A DNA stretch of 64,000 nt, from positions 1-64,000 of the forward strand of contig DVIQ01000003.1 of NCBI GenBank assembly GCA_018711185.1. The letters are read 5' to 3'. Both the position numbers and the translations under genes were made by a program. Each line of letters opens with the position of its first letter. The stretch's first letter is position 1. The notes under the pieces are model-generated. The model was not told the DNA's origin. It did not search any database and worked only from the letters and a program-made list of their open reading frames with translations. Origin of the DNA: Candidatus Limivivens intestinipullorum. Its GTDB lineage: Bacteria; Bacillota; Clostridia; Lachnospirales; Lachnospiraceae. Positions 14,735 to 23,736 of the stretch are shown piece after piece.

Positions 14735-16457
14735 GGGCCTCACCTCCAAATACCGCCGGAATCCGGTAGCTTACGTCTGTCCCTTCTCCCGGACGGCTTG
14801 TAATCTCCAGGCTTGCTTCCCCGCCATATTCCAGTTGAAGAATCTGCCGGATATAGCGCAGCCCGATGTTCGTATGATTTGCCTGGGGCTCCCGGTTCGC
14901 CTCCCAGCGCTCCACGTCAAAGCCGCAGCCGTTGTCCCGCACCAAGAGCCGCAGCGTGCCGCCCTCAAGCCGGCCCTGTACCAGAATCCGGCCGCCTCTG
15001 CTCATTCCCCTCTGAAATCCGTGTACAATGGCGTTCTCCACCACCGGCTGAAGCAGAAACTGAAAAATCCGGCACGAAAGCGCGCTCTCCTCCACGTCAA
15101 ATTCCATCTCAAAATTCATAAACCGGGCCTTCTGAATCACCGCGTACTGCCGGATCAGCTCAATTTCGTCTCCCAGGCAGTAATCGCTGTTCTCCTCCCT
15201 GGCATTGTTCATGAGAATATAAATCAGCGCTTCCGTCACCTTCTGGATGTTCTCCTGATGATTGATCACCGACATCCACTTAATGGTATTCAGCGCGTTG
15301 AACACAAAGTGAGGGTGCAGCTTTGCCATCAATACCTGCATTTTGAAATTGTTTTTTTCATTAATCACTTCCTGGTTATGGCGAATCAGACCGTTTATTT
15401 TGTCCGTCATACTGTTGAAATGCGTGGCCAGGCTTTTCAGATCCCCGCCCCGCGACTCCTTCATGCGTACCTCCATGTTTCCCTCCGCGAACTGCGTCAT
15501 GGCGTACTTCAGATCGCTGATGGGCTTCAGGAAATGCTTCTGGAACAAATAAAAAATCAAAATCAGAAACAGGCCGTAGCTCACGGAAATCATTACCAGG
15601 ATTTTCTGCATGGAAAACAGGGTTTCCATCAGATTGTCCAGGGAAATGTAGCTGCAGAATGTCCACCCCACATCCGGCATGGTATCATAAGCCAGAACCT
15701 CCTGGCGTTTTCCGTCTCTCAGTATCAGATAGCCGCTGCCTTCTTCAAACTCCGGCATTTCTTCCGGCGTGAACACCTTTCCCGCGGATTCCTCGGACGC
15801 GTAAAGAACGTTTCCGTCCCGGTCCACCAGGTATTTCAGGCAGTCGTCCATCTGAAGCCGCGAAAACGCGTTGGTGATAATACGCTCGCTGACAATATAG
15901 TACAAAATCCCGATATTCGTCTCGTTTTTTCCGTTCAGCGCTCTTGCCAGCACGTAGCTCCTGGATTCTCCGCGTCCGTAAAGCTCCGTGGTGGTATACC
16001 AGAGACACTTTCCCCCGCTTTCTTTGATTTCCTCCTGATAAGGCTCCATCAGCTCCACAAAATTCCCATACTGGAAGCCGCTGTAATAGACCGTGTCTCC
16101 GCTGACCAGATACGCCGATTTCACTCCGCTGTTGGAATAACAGCAGGTGTTCAGGGTCGCCTCAATGGTCTCCCGGTCCGCTTCTCCCCGCTCAAGCATA
16201 TCCACACAGCCGCTGTAATAAAGATTCATCGTGTTGCGCTCATAACTGTCCAGAAGAGAAGAAACCTGGCTGCTTATGGAAATCAAGGTGTCTTCCATAC
16301 TCTTCCCCCAGTTTCTTCCCGTATAATCCAGAAACATCTGATAGGTCATCCGGGTCAGCAGAAAATACGGCAAGAGAACCAGCAGCAGAAACAGCAGAAA
16401 AATCTTCACCTGGATTTTGCTCACCTGGGTTTTGCATTTTTCCAGAACCCGCTTCAT
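14709..16457 (-). CDS. Sensor histidine kinase of the YesM (His_kinase/HATPase_c) type
   Basis: 582 residues. There is a membrane helix at about 19-40, an extracellular sensor domain of about 245 residues, a second helix at about 288-308, and a HAMP-like linker. Then comes the His_kinase box HPHFVFNALNTIKW (about residue 383) and the ATPase N-box QPVVENAIVHGF (about 476) with the DNGCGFD G-box. This is the usual partner of AraC-type regulators in carbohydrate loci. Its start overlaps the upstream solute-binding lipoprotein gene by 4 bp, so lipoprotein, kinase and regulator form one signalling unit. Confidence 0.93.
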   Translation of the reverse strand: MKRVLEKCKTQVSKIQVKIFLLFLLLVLLPYFLLTRMTYQMFLDYTGRNWGKSMEDTLISISSQVSSLLDSYERNTMNLYYSGCVDMLERGEADRETIEATLNTCCYSNSGVKSAYLVSGDTVYYSGFQYGNFVELMEPYQEEIKESGGKCLWYTTTELYGRGESRSYVLARALNGKNETNIGILYYIVSERIITNAFSRLQMDDCLKYLVDRDGNVLYASEESAGKVFTPEEMPEFEEGSGYLILRDGKRQEVLAYDTMPDVGWTFCSYISLDNLMETLFSMQKILVMISVSYGLFLILIFYLFQKHFLKPISDLKYAMTQFAEGNMEVRMKESRGGDLKSLATHFNSMTDKINGLIRHNQEVINEKNNFKMQVLMAKLHPHFVFNALNTIKWMSVINHQENIQKVTEALIYILMNNAREENSDYCLGDEIELIRQYAVIQKARFMNFEMEFDVEESALSCRIFQFLLQPVVENAIVHGFQRGMSRGGRILVQGRLEGGTLRLLVRDNGCGFDVERWEANREPQANHTNIGLRYIRQILQLEYGGEASLEITSRPGEGTDVSYRIPAVFGGEAHDPGAGGG

Positions 16458-17770
16458 CCCATTCCCACGCTTCCTTTCTCCGCCTCTTTCCGTTCTGCGC
16501 GTGTGGTTTCCAGGGCGTCCTCTAAATCCGCGCAGAGCTCTTCAATGCTGATTTCTCCCGCGAAAAGACGCACAAATCCGTCCTCCCAGACCTTCACCGC
16601 CTCATCGGACCGGGAAGCCAATACAAGCTGCCAGCTTGTGTACAGGTTTCCATTGGCCTGCTGTGCGATAATCCGGGAATTTTCCGTGGCGGATTCGATC
16701 TGATCGCTGGCCGAGATCCCTCCATGGGAAGAAATCCAACGGGTCTGCCCCTCCAGAGAAGCGCAGTAATCGGCAAAGGCCAGAGCCGCCGGCATATTAT
16801 CCGAATAGGCGTTTACCGAAAAGCCGCTGGCTATGCTGCCCATAATGCCCGTATTCTCTCCGTCTGAGGGCAGGATAAAGACGCCCATATTCAGATTCGG
16901 GTTGTTCGCCTGAATATTCACGCCGTCCCAGGTGCCGCAGACATTCATGGCCGCCTCCCCGGACGTAAACTGCAGTCCCTGATCGCCTCCGCTGGCCACA
17001 TCGTACCAGTCTTCTCCGAAATATCCGGCATCCGCCCAGTCCAGCATTTTCTGCATGGCCGCTTTTGCGGGTTCTCCCAGCAGGTCTGACGACTCCTCTT
17101 CCAGCCCGGACGCGTACTCCGGGTACATGGCAGTAAGTATGGGTTCCCATAGAAACAAAAGGGAATAGCTGTCATGAGGTGTTATGGAAATGGGCGTAAT
17201 CCCCGCCTGTTTTATCTCTTCCAGCAGGTTTTCAAATTCCGTGAAGGTTTCCGGTATGTCCCAGCCGTATTCCCGGAACATATCCGCGTTGTAATAGACA
17301 ATCCTGCTGTCAAAGGTCAGCCACGGAACGCCGTAGCAGCGCCCGTCAAGGATCTCTCTCCACAGATCGGACTCGTCAAAATATCGGAAATCCACCAGTT
17401 CCGATAAATCCAAAAGCTTCCCGGCCTTTGCGTATTCACGCATCTGCGGCCGGGCAATCCCGTCCGTATAAAATAAATCCGGACCATCGCCCGCCTGAAA
17501 AGCCAGGGATACCAGCTCATAATAGCTTTCTCCCTCCCAGATTTCCCACTCCACCTCGGTATCCGGGTACTTCTCCTCAAAGCCTTCGATCAGATTTTCC
17601 ATGGCCGGCTCAAAAGTAATCGCGTGCTCCCAGACCGTAATTTTACCGGAGATCTCCGTCTCCGAAAGCGTCTGCCATTCGCCTCCGTCACTTATCTGTC
17701 CGCAGCCCAAAAATACGGCCGCGCCGCCTGCCGCGATCATTAACCGCGCCGCCGTCTTTCCCGAAACCAT
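16454..17770 (-). CDS. Extracellular solute-binding lipoprotein (family 1) coupled to the sensor kinase
   Basis: 438 residues from the ATG at 17770, which has GGAGGGAGGAG upstream; a longer frame to 17905 lacks a site. The N-terminus is a lipoprotein signal (ARLMIAAGGAAVFLGCG), then ITVWEHAITFEPAMENLIEGF as in family 1 sugar-binding proteins, with the GDGPDLFYTDG segment that follows in this family. The gene does not neighbour its own permeases directly; it is joined by a 4-bp overlap to the sensor kinase. It may therefore present ligand to the kinase rather than, or as well as, to the transporter. That role is inferred from arrangement. Confidence 0.85.
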   Translation of the reverse strand: MVSGKTAARLMIAAGGAAVFLGCGQISDGGEWQTLSETEISGKITVWEHAITFEPAMENLIEGFEEKYPDTEVEWEIWEGESYYELVSLAFQAGDGPDLFYTDGIARPQMREYAKAGKLLDLSELVDFRYFDESDLWREILDGRCYGVPWLTFDSRIVYYNADMFREYGWDIPETFTEFENLLEEIKQAGITPISITPHDSYSLLFLWEPILTAMYPEYASGLEEESSDLLGEPAKAAMQKMLDWADAGYFGEDWYDVASGGDQGLQFTSGEAAMNVCGTWDGVNIQANNPNLNMGVFILPSDGENTGIMGSIASGFSVNAYSDNMPAALAFADYCASLEGQTRWISSHGGISASDQIESATENSRIIAQQANGNLYTSWQLVLASRSDEAVKVWEDGFVRLFAGEISIEELCADLEDALETTRAERKEAEKGSVGMG

Positions 17771-17863
17771 ACGCGTCTCCTCCCTCCTTCGAAGCCTGTC
17801 CTTTTCCGTCACGGAATCTGTCTTTCCGGTACCCCGAACATCCTGAACGCCGCCGAATCGCCG

Positions 17864-17994
17864 GTTACCGTTCAGCATTGCTGAACTGCGACTGCAAAAA
17901 TCCATTTGGAATCGCCCAATTATTACAGAAAAGTATACTTGAACCCAAAACGTTTGTAAAGCGGTTGCAACCGTTCAGCTCCGCGGAACCGTTA
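17864..17994 (+). repeat. Family B fragments upstream of the sensory lipoprotein gene
   Basis: Two pieces: a left-end hairpin plus start of the centre (GTTACCGTTCAGCATTGCTGAAC ... GCAAAAATCCATTTGGAATCGCC, 17864-17915), and a second end hairpin (CAACCGTTCAGCTCCGCGGAACCGTTAC, about 17967-17994) that reaches the stop codon of the permease gene. The 60 bases between them are unrelated. Confidence 0.6.
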
Positions 17995-18870
17995 CCCTTT
18001 CACAGACCCTACGGTAATCCCGGAGACAAAATATTTCTGAGCGAACGGATAGATCACCATAATCGGCAGCATAGAAATAAAGATCTGCGCGCAGCGGATG
18101 GTCCGGTCATCCACCATGGACAGCAGCTTATATTCCTCGACACTGAGCAGGCTCATGTCCCTCTCCACCACCACGGTATACAGATAAGAGGCCAGCGGAT
18201 AATTTTCCGGGAAATTTGAGAAAATCAACCCGTCAAAATAGCTGTTCCACTGCGTGATAAAGCTGAACAGCGTCAGCGTAGCGATGGACGGCTTCGCGCA
18301 GGGAACATAAATCTGAAAACAGGTTCGGAAATGGCTCGCCCCGTCCATCCGGGCCGCCTCCTCCAGCTCCTTTGGTATCCCCCGGAAAAAATTCAGCATC
18401 AGCACAATATTGTAAACCGATATGGCCGTAGGCAGAACCAGCGCCCAGATCGTATCCATCAGCCGCAGTTTCTGGATCAGCAGATACCCCGGAATCAGTC
18501 CTCCCGAAACCAGCATGGTAAAGAAGAACAGCCAGGCATAAACGCCTCTTGTCCGAAGCTGCCCTGCCTCCTTTGACAGCGGGTAGGCCGTCAGAATCGT
18601 AAGCAGCATGGACAAAGGCACGCCGATGCACACCCGCTCGACGGATTTCAGCAGAGAAGCCCAGAACTCCTTCCGCTCCATGACATAAGTATACGCATTT
18701 GTGGTAAATTCAACCGGAAAAATGGATACCCGTCCCGCTGCCACCGCCGTAGCGCTGGAAAAGGACATTGCCAGCACATTCAGCAGCGGAAACAGGCACG
18801 CCCCCGCCAGCAGAATCATAATAAGATAATTGATAATCTGAAAAAGAATACGTCCTTTCGATGCTTTCAT
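17992..18870 (-). CDS. Carbohydrate ABC transporter permease, LplC/YtcP type
   Basis: 292 residues with six predicted membrane helices. The EAA loop (PKELEEAARMDGASHFRTCF) that contacts the ATPase is intact and the end FVSGITVGSVKG is typical of the LplC group. It is the second permease of an import system, 15 bases after the LplB-type gene. The ATPase is not in the window, as is common for clostridial sugar transporters that share an MsmK-type ATPase. Confidence 0.92.
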   Translation of the reverse strand: MKASKGRILFQIINYLIMILLAGACLFPLLNVLAMSFSSATAVAAGRVSIFPVEFTTNAYTYVMERKEFWASLLKSVERVCIGVPLSMLLTILTAYPLSKEAGQLRTRGVYAWLFFFTMLVSGGLIPGYLLIQKLRLMDTIWALVLPTAISVYNIVLMLNFFRGIPKELEEAARMDGASHFRTCFQIYVPCAKPSIATLTLFSFITQWNSYFDGLIFSNFPENYPLASYLYTVVVERDMSLLSVEEYKLLSMVDDRTIRCAQIFISMLPIMVIYPFAQKYFVSGITVGSVKG

Positions 18871-18885
18871 GCTTTCTCCAGCCTC

Positions 18886-19809
18886 CTAAAAAATCCGGTA
18901 GTCTCCAATCTTATACGCCAGGAAATAGGATACGGAGATAAACAGGGTCGATACCAGCGATTTAAACAGTCCAACCGCCGTAGCCGGGCCATACTGGGCG
19001 TTCAGCAGACCAAGCCGGTATACAAAAGTATCCAGAATATCTCCCGACTCATACACCGATACGTTATACAGATTGAATACCTGATCGAATCCCGCGTTCA
19101 GCACATTCCCCAGACTCAGCACCAGCATCAGCACAATAATCATTTTCATGCCGGGAAGCGTCACGTGCCAGGTCTGCTGCCAACGGTTCGCGCCGTCGAT
19201 CTGCGCCGCCTCGTAGAGATTTGAGTCGATTCCCAGAATCGCGGCAAGGTAGACAATCGCCCCATATCCGAAATTTTTCCATATATCAGTGGCGATCAGC
19301 GTCCCCTGAAAATACCGGTTGTCCCCCAGGAAAAAAATCTCTTCTCCTCCAAGGGCCTTGATAATTTGATTCACAATTCCCGTACTGGGAGACAGCATAT
19401 CGATAAAAATACCGCCCAGAACCACCCAGGACAAAAAATACGGCAGATAAACGATAGTCTGCACTGTCCTCTTGAACAGCCGGTTCCGCACCTCGTTGAG
19501 CAGCAGGGCGAATACAATCGGAACCAGAAGCCCCAGCACAATCTTCCAAAACGCGATCACAATCGTATTTTTCAGGGCCTGGGTAAAGCCCGGAAGCTTG
19601 AAAACATAGGAAAAATTCTCAAACCCTATCCACTCCTGATCTCCAAAAAGCCCCTTGCTGGGAATAAACCTCTGAAAAGCGATAATCAGCCCGGCCATGG
19701 TAGTGTAATTAAAGACAAGGATCATCAGGACACCGGGCAGAAGCATCAGGTGCAGCGGAAGCTCTCTCTTAAATATGGAAAACGTATATTTTGACTTCCT
19801 TTTTTTCAT
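18886..19809 (-). CDS. Carbohydrate ABC transporter permease, LplB type
   Basis: 307 residues. The ATG at 19809 has AAGGAG upstream. The frame stays open to 19968 only because it reads through a family A repeat, so the upstream start is spurious. There are six membrane helices, and the EAA loop SNLYEAAQIDGANRWQQTWHV is clear. The C-terminal YFLAYKIGDYRIF is typical of LplB-like proteins. It works with the LplC-type permease downstream and the solute-binding protein encoded upstream. Confidence 0.92.
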   Translation of the reverse strand: MKKRKSKYTFSIFKRELPLHLMLLPGVLMILVFNYTTMAGLIIAFQRFIPSKGLFGDQEWIGFENFSYVFKLPGFTQALKNTIVIAFWKIVLGLLVPIVFALLLNEVRNRLFKRTVQTIVYLPYFLSWVVLGGIFIDMLSPSTGIVNQIIKALGGEEIFFLGDNRYFQGTLIATDIWKNFGYGAIVYLAAILGIDSNLYEAAQIDGANRWQQTWHVTLPGMKMIIVLMLVLSLGNVLNAGFDQVFNLYNVSVYESGDILDTFVYRLGLLNAQYGPATAVGLFKSLVSTLFISVSYFLAYKIGDYRIF

Positions 19810-19819
19810 GTACTTACTC

Positions 19820-19987
19820 CTTACTCTGAAAATCCGCCGCCGGATAGGCGGCATGCATTCAGGGATGCCAAGTACGCCCGCCAGATTTTTCCGGGGCGGT
19901 GGTACGCATGCCCCGCGGGCGTATGCAGGTTTACTCTGAAAATCCGCCGCCGAATAGGCGGCATGCATTCAGGGATGCCAATGCAGG
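19820..19987 (+). repeat. Family A repeat, one and a half copies inside a transporter operon
   Basis: A full unit (19820-19932) is followed directly by the first half of a second (to GGGATGCCAATGCAGG). It separates the solute-binding protein gene from the permease genes within one transcription unit and ends just before the AAGGAG site of the permease gene. Its hairpins could stabilise the solute-binding protein mRNA. Confidence 0.85.
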
Positions 19988-20090
19988 TCGGAAACTCCGG
20001 AATTATCCATTCAATCAGATAGGGGAAGCTCTCCTTCCCCTATCCTCCGTGATACCGCGGTCAGCTTACTGCATTGCTGTTTGACGTCCG

Positions 20091-21695
20091 TTATTTATTC
20101 GCCTGATACCATTCGTTTACTTCATCGGTCATTTCCTGTCCGCCTGCCGTAGTCCACTCTTCCACGACCTTATCAAACGCGTCCAGTTCCTCCTGTCCGG
20201 AAATGATCTTGATAAATGTCTGATCCAGCATGTCGTCCAGTGTGGTCTTTCTGGTTGACATGATCTCGCCAGGCGCCGCTACAAATTCATCATATACCAA
20301 TTCCACGTTATCGCTGTTCTGATATTCCATCAAAAGCTCCTGGGAACCATCCGCTCCGAAAACGCGGTTCCATCCCCACATGGTCCGGTCCCCGTTCTGA
20401 GCCGCGTAGCTGTACTCCCACATGCTGTACTGCTCGCCGCTTAAATCGCCCGGATCACCGGTCTTCAGAGCCTCAGAGATAGCCTGGGTCGTCACCTGAT
20501 TTTTGTTGGGGCCGCTGTACTGAACCGGAGCCAGCTTCCACACGCCTTCTACGCCATTCCCGGGATTCGCGTAAACCTCGTACTCATTCAATTCCGGGTC
20601 AAGAACCTTCTCACAGTACAGATTCAGCATTTCGATCAAGGCTTCCGGATGCTCGCAGTCCTTGCTCACCGCGTACCAGCTGCTCGTACACATTTCGATA
20701 CCCGGCGTAATCGTCTCTCCTTCCTCTCTCATGGGGATCATATAGGGCATCCAGTCTGAATCCGGATCCGCGTTGATCACCCGCTGCAGATAATCCAGCG
20801 AAGACGCGTGGAATCCATAGAGTACGCCGCATTTTCCGTTTACCAGAGCCTCGCTTGCCTTCTCATTGTCATTTACGAAAAACTCCGGGTCAATCATCCC
20901 TGCCTCATACAGTTCAGCCAATCCGCCCAGGGCTTCTTTCATCTCCGGTGTCGTGCTTCCGTAAACCAGGTTCCCGTTCTCATCCTCAATCCAATACCTG
21001 GGATACGCGCCGTAGGCGTTGCACCAGCCCTTAATGTCAAACTGATTTCCGTAAAGGTCGTTGCTGAGCGCCATGCCGATGCTTCCCTCGCCAGCGTAGT
21101 CCATAAACGCCGTGATGATTTCTTTTAACTCGTCCAGGGTTTTGGGCGCTTCCAGATCCAGCGCGTCCAGCCAATCCTGTCTCAGCCAGAGAATCTGCGC
21201 TTTTTCCAGATCACAGTCCACATAAGGGATGCCGTACTGAACGCCGTCATAAGTGCAGGCATCGATACAGGCCGGTCCCGCCGCGTCGATGAGCTCCTTG
21301 AGATAGTCGCTGGCATACTCATCAAAATACGGCTTCATGTCCACGATCAGCCCGCCGTCCACAAGCTGCTTTAAATCCTGCTTATTCACGCACACAATAT
21401 CCGGAATTGTCCCCGAAGCGATGGCCGCGTTAAACTTCTGCGTCGCGATTTCCGCGCTGGACGCCACCCAGAGATAGGAAACATCATATCCCAGACGCTC
21501 CGCGATCAGGTCTGTCCAGATATTGTCCTCGTAGGTCGCTCCTTCCATATTCGCGAATACATTGGATTCCACCAGCGGGTCCGCGGTTCTGCAAAAAGTA
21601 ATCGTCTCAAGCCCTTCCTCCGCGGACGCAGGAATCAGGACGCTCCCCGTCAGGGCGGAAACCGCAAGCAATACGGCCAATACTTTCTTTTTCAT
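20091..21695 (-). CDS. Extracellular solute-binding protein of the LplA type
   Basis: 534 residues. The signal peptide (MKKKVLAVLLAVSALTGSVLIPASA) has no clear lipobox. The mature part starts EEGLETITFCRTADPLVE and has the FNAAIASGTIPDIVCVN segment, as in LplA-type proteins that bind oligosaccharides for LplB/LplC permeases. The AGGAGG site is 6 bases before the ATG. A terminator-like hairpin lies about 80 bases upstream. The ligand is unknown; the downstream GH106-like and GH2 enzymes hint at a branched plant or mucin-like glycan. Confidence 0.9.
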   Translation of the reverse strand: MKKKVLAVLLAVSALTGSVLIPASAEEGLETITFCRTADPLVESNVFANMEGATYEDNIWTDLIAERLGYDVSYLWVASSAEIATQKFNAAIASGTIPDIVCVNKQDLKQLVDGGLIVDMKPYFDEYASDYLKELIDAAGPACIDACTYDGVQYGIPYVDCDLEKAQILWLRQDWLDALDLEAPKTLDELKEIITAFMDYAGEGSIGMALSNDLYGNQFDIKGWCNAYGAYPRYWIEDENGNLVYGSTTPEMKEALGGLAELYEAGMIDPEFFVNDNEKASEALVNGKCGVLYGFHASSLDYLQRVINADPDSDWMPYMIPMREEGETITPGIEMCTSSWYAVSKDCEHPEALIEMLNLYCEKVLDPELNEYEVYANPGNGVEGVWKLAPVQYSGPNKNQVTTQAISEALKTGDPGDLSGEQYSMWEYSYAAQNGDRTMWGWNRVFGADGSQELLMEYQNSDNVELVYDEFVAAPGEIMSTRKTTLDDMLDQTFIKIISGQEELDAFDKVVEEWTTAGGQEMTDEVNEWYQANK

Positions 21696-21776
21696 TTTGG
21701 TACCTCCTCGTTTTTTCTTTTATTATAAAAAAAACGTCTTCGCCGGATAAGGAACAATCTCTTCTTTCTGCTTCAC

Positions 21777-21797
21777 AAAAAAAGCCGTTTTCACGGC
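21777..21797 (-). terminator. Terminator-like hairpin upstream of the LplA-type gene
   Basis: On the minus strand GCCGTGAAAACGGC (21784-21797) forms a 5-bp stem with a GAAA tetraloop, followed by seven T. It could end read-through from upstream or act as an attenuator in the leader of the solute-binding protein gene. Confidence 0.5.
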
Positions 21798-21904
21798 CTC
21801 CTTCAAAATTTGCTTTTTTCATTCACTTTTTTTCAGAAAGTCAAAAAAGGCCCGCGCAGCTCTCTCCCGCCGCGCAAGCCTTTCCAAATTCTTTTTATTC
21901 CCGC

Positions 21905-22073
21905 GAGCAACGAGCCAAGCGGACATGCTTGCATGTCCATTTGGCGGTGCGGTGTGCCGGTGGCACACGTTTAGCACCGACCAAAACGGAGTGTAGAACG
22001 CCGCGGGGGGCAAATACCCCGCAGTTCTGCTTCGCTGCAAGTTTGATGCCCCGTAGCTTGCTGCGGGGTTTTT
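21905..22073 (+). repeat. Element C: multi-hairpin non-coding element with terminator-like end
   Basis: Successive inverted repeats lie in about 170 bases: GGACATGC/GCATGTCC (21921-21938), GTGTGCC/GGCACAC nested in CGGTGC/GCACCG (21945-21979), GCGGGG/CCCCGC (about 22002-22022), and CCCCGTAGC/GCTGCGGGG (22049-22068) followed by five T. No reading frame is credible. Its regular structure and plus-strand terminator-like end suggest either an interspersed repeat or a structured RNA; it is not one I can name. The gap 21696-22084 holds only this and the hairpin at 21777. Confidence 0.5.
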
Positions 22074-22084
22074 GACTTTACACG

Positions 22085-23287
22085 CTATTTCAGTTTTACA
22101 TGTTTCGCAGACACTTCCTCCAGCTCATAGCGCACCTGCACCGCCGGATTCGGAAGCGCCTCCCGGAACCGCCGAAGAAGCCTTTCGCATACCATGGCCC
22201 CTGCTTCATAAGTACAGGCGGGAAGCATCAAAAGGTACTGGCTGTCGCTGTATCTGCAGGCAGCGTCCCCGATGCGCAGATAGCTCGAAAGCACTCCTCG
22301 CATCCTTTCCATCCCGGTCCGCAGCATGGCCAGCGCCTCCTCCTTTTTCTTTACTGATTTCGTCTCAAGGGTCAGCAGCGCCAAATGCTCAGAGATCCCC
22401 AAACGTTCCACCCTGCGCGCTTCCAGCCGGTAAATCTGCCGGAAAATCACGTAATCGCATAAAAAAGCGCCGCTGGGTTCCATGTCCTCACTAATATCCT
22501 GATAAATATCGTCAAAGCTCGCGACCCTGAGATTCTGAATAGAAATAATTTCCGCGTAAATGTCGTCCAGCCGGTCCCACTGGCGCAGGCCAAGGTTTTT
22601 CCGGAGAATGGTCTTTGCCTCCTCATAGTGCTGCAGAGCCAGGTCCTGGTTATGCTGACCCATCAGCGCCTTAATCAGCCAGTAATGGAGCTCCTCATCC
22701 AGACTGTCCTCCGCCAGCGCCTCCCTGCATACTTTCTCCATCTCGGCATATCTCTGGGTTTGGTCATAAAATCCGCACAGATCCTTTATCAGACGCAGAT
22801 ACAGCGAATGATAGTAGGTGGCAGTGGAAATCATCCAGGTTTCCGCCGCAACAGCGGGAAACACCGAACCGCCATAGAGGGCCAGAGCCTTCTCACAGAC
22901 ATCGATGCAGTCTTTTGTTTCCATCTGCCGGCTTTCCTTCTGCGCTCTCAGGCATGCCTGCTCAAACAGCTCATAATCCGTTTCCAAAGGAACCGCCGGA
23001 TTCCAGCGGTAAGATCCCCTCTCATGAATAATAAACGGATCGTCTCCCAGCTTTTTCAGCAGGCTGCGAAGCCGGTATACAAGATTTTTTAAAGCGCCGG
23101 AAGGGTTGTCTGTCTCTCCTTCCGGCCAGAGTGCCTCTGCCGCGTCCGCAGCGGAAAAGCTGCGTTTACGGTACATCACCAAAAATATCAGGAGCCTGAC
23201 CAGCTGATTTGAGCGGAAATTCCGGTCGTCCAGGGTTTTGCCGTCTCTTGATATTTCAAATTTTCCCAATATTTTTACAGTAACCAT
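22085..23287 (-). CDS. BTAD/SARP-type transcriptional regulator with degenerate GGDEF-like C-terminus
   Basis: 400 residues. Residues 1-95 form an OmpR-like winged helix (VKILGKFEISRDG, then NQLVRLLIFLVMYRKR, NPSGALKNLVYRLRSLLKKLG). Residues about 100-245 are the bacterial transcriptional activation domain, built of helical repeats (ETDYELFEQACLRAQ, LYLRLIKDLCGFY, LHYWLIKALMGQHNQDLALQHYEEAKTILRKNLG). The last 130 residues recall a GGDEF domain in outline, but RYSDSQYLLMLP stands where RYGGDEF would be, so it should not make cyclic-di-GMP. AGGAGAGGG precedes the ATG. It is probably co-transcribed with the small gene upstream (25 bases away). Its target is unknown. Confidence 0.75.
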   Translation of the reverse strand: MVTVKILGKFEISRDGKTLDDRNFRSNQLVRLLIFLVMYRKRSFSAADAAEALWPEGETDNPSGALKNLVYRLRSLLKKLGDDPFIIHERGSYRWNPAVPLETDYELFEQACLRAQKESRQMETKDCIDVCEKALALYGGSVFPAVAAETWMISTATYYHSLYLRLIKDLCGFYDQTQRYAEMEKVCREALAEDSLDEELHYWLIKALMGQHNQDLALQHYEEAKTILRKNLGLRQWDRLDDIYAEIISIQNLRVASFDDIYQDISEDMEPSGAFLCDYVIFRQIYRLEARRVERLGISEHLALLTLETKSVKKKEEALAMLRTGMERMRGVLSSYLRIGDAACRYSDSQYLLMLPACTYEAGAMVCERLLRRFREALPNPAVQVRYELEEVSAKHVKLK

Positions 23288-23311
23288 TCCGGTTCCCTCT
23301 CCTGCCTTCTT

Positions 23312-23515
23312 TTAAAGGCCTCCGGATATTATGTTTTCTCTGTCGTCTTCGCAGCTTACCGCGGAATCGAGCAGCCGGATCAGCTCCAATGTACTGCGAA
23401 ATGCCTGTGTCTCCTGCGCCTCTACCCAATGGATAACGCCCTGCCAGCTCTGTCCCTGCGTCTCCTTGATTTCCACTACAAACGTGTTGCCCGAACGTAT
23501 TGCCCTGTTTTTCAT
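23312..23515 (-). CDS. Small conserved-looking protein of unknown function, 67 residues
   Basis: It starts at 23515 with AAAGGA upstream. The sequence MKNRAIRSGNTFVVEIKETQ, then WQGVIHWVEAQETQAFRSTLELIRLLDSA, has a short beta part followed by an amphipathic helix; it has no membrane segment. I recall similar short proteins beside BTAD-type regulators in Clostridia but do not know a function. It is 24 bases ahead of the regulator gene and probably in its operon. Confidence 0.65.
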   Translation of the reverse strand: MKNRAIRSGNTFVVEIKETQGQSWQGVIHWVEAQETQAFRSTLELIRLLDSAVSCEDDRENIISGGL

Positions 23516-23736
23516 AGATTCCTTTCTTTCCTGCGGCGCTTCTGCGGCGCTTATGAAAATCCGGTCCAACTCCCCCGGTTTCTTCCAGGAATATCAAATA
23601 GCTCACCCATAATAACTCTCTATCTTATTATACGTTTGTCTGGTCACATAACGGTCACACAAGGAAATTTCATTTTCTTTTTCCAAAATATACGCTATAA
23701 TAGCAGAAGAGATCCCTGCCTGAAAGGAGGCGCCAA

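Noticed and set aside
13391-16703. Plus-strand frames opposite the response regulator and kinase genes
   Set aside because: Codon shadow of well-supported minus-strand genes; no recognisable domains.
17940-17980. A cre-like sequence (TTGTAAAGCGGTTGCAA) upstream of the sensory lipoprotein gene
   Set aside because: It has an extra base in the middle compared with the catabolite-response consensus, so it is not reported as a site.
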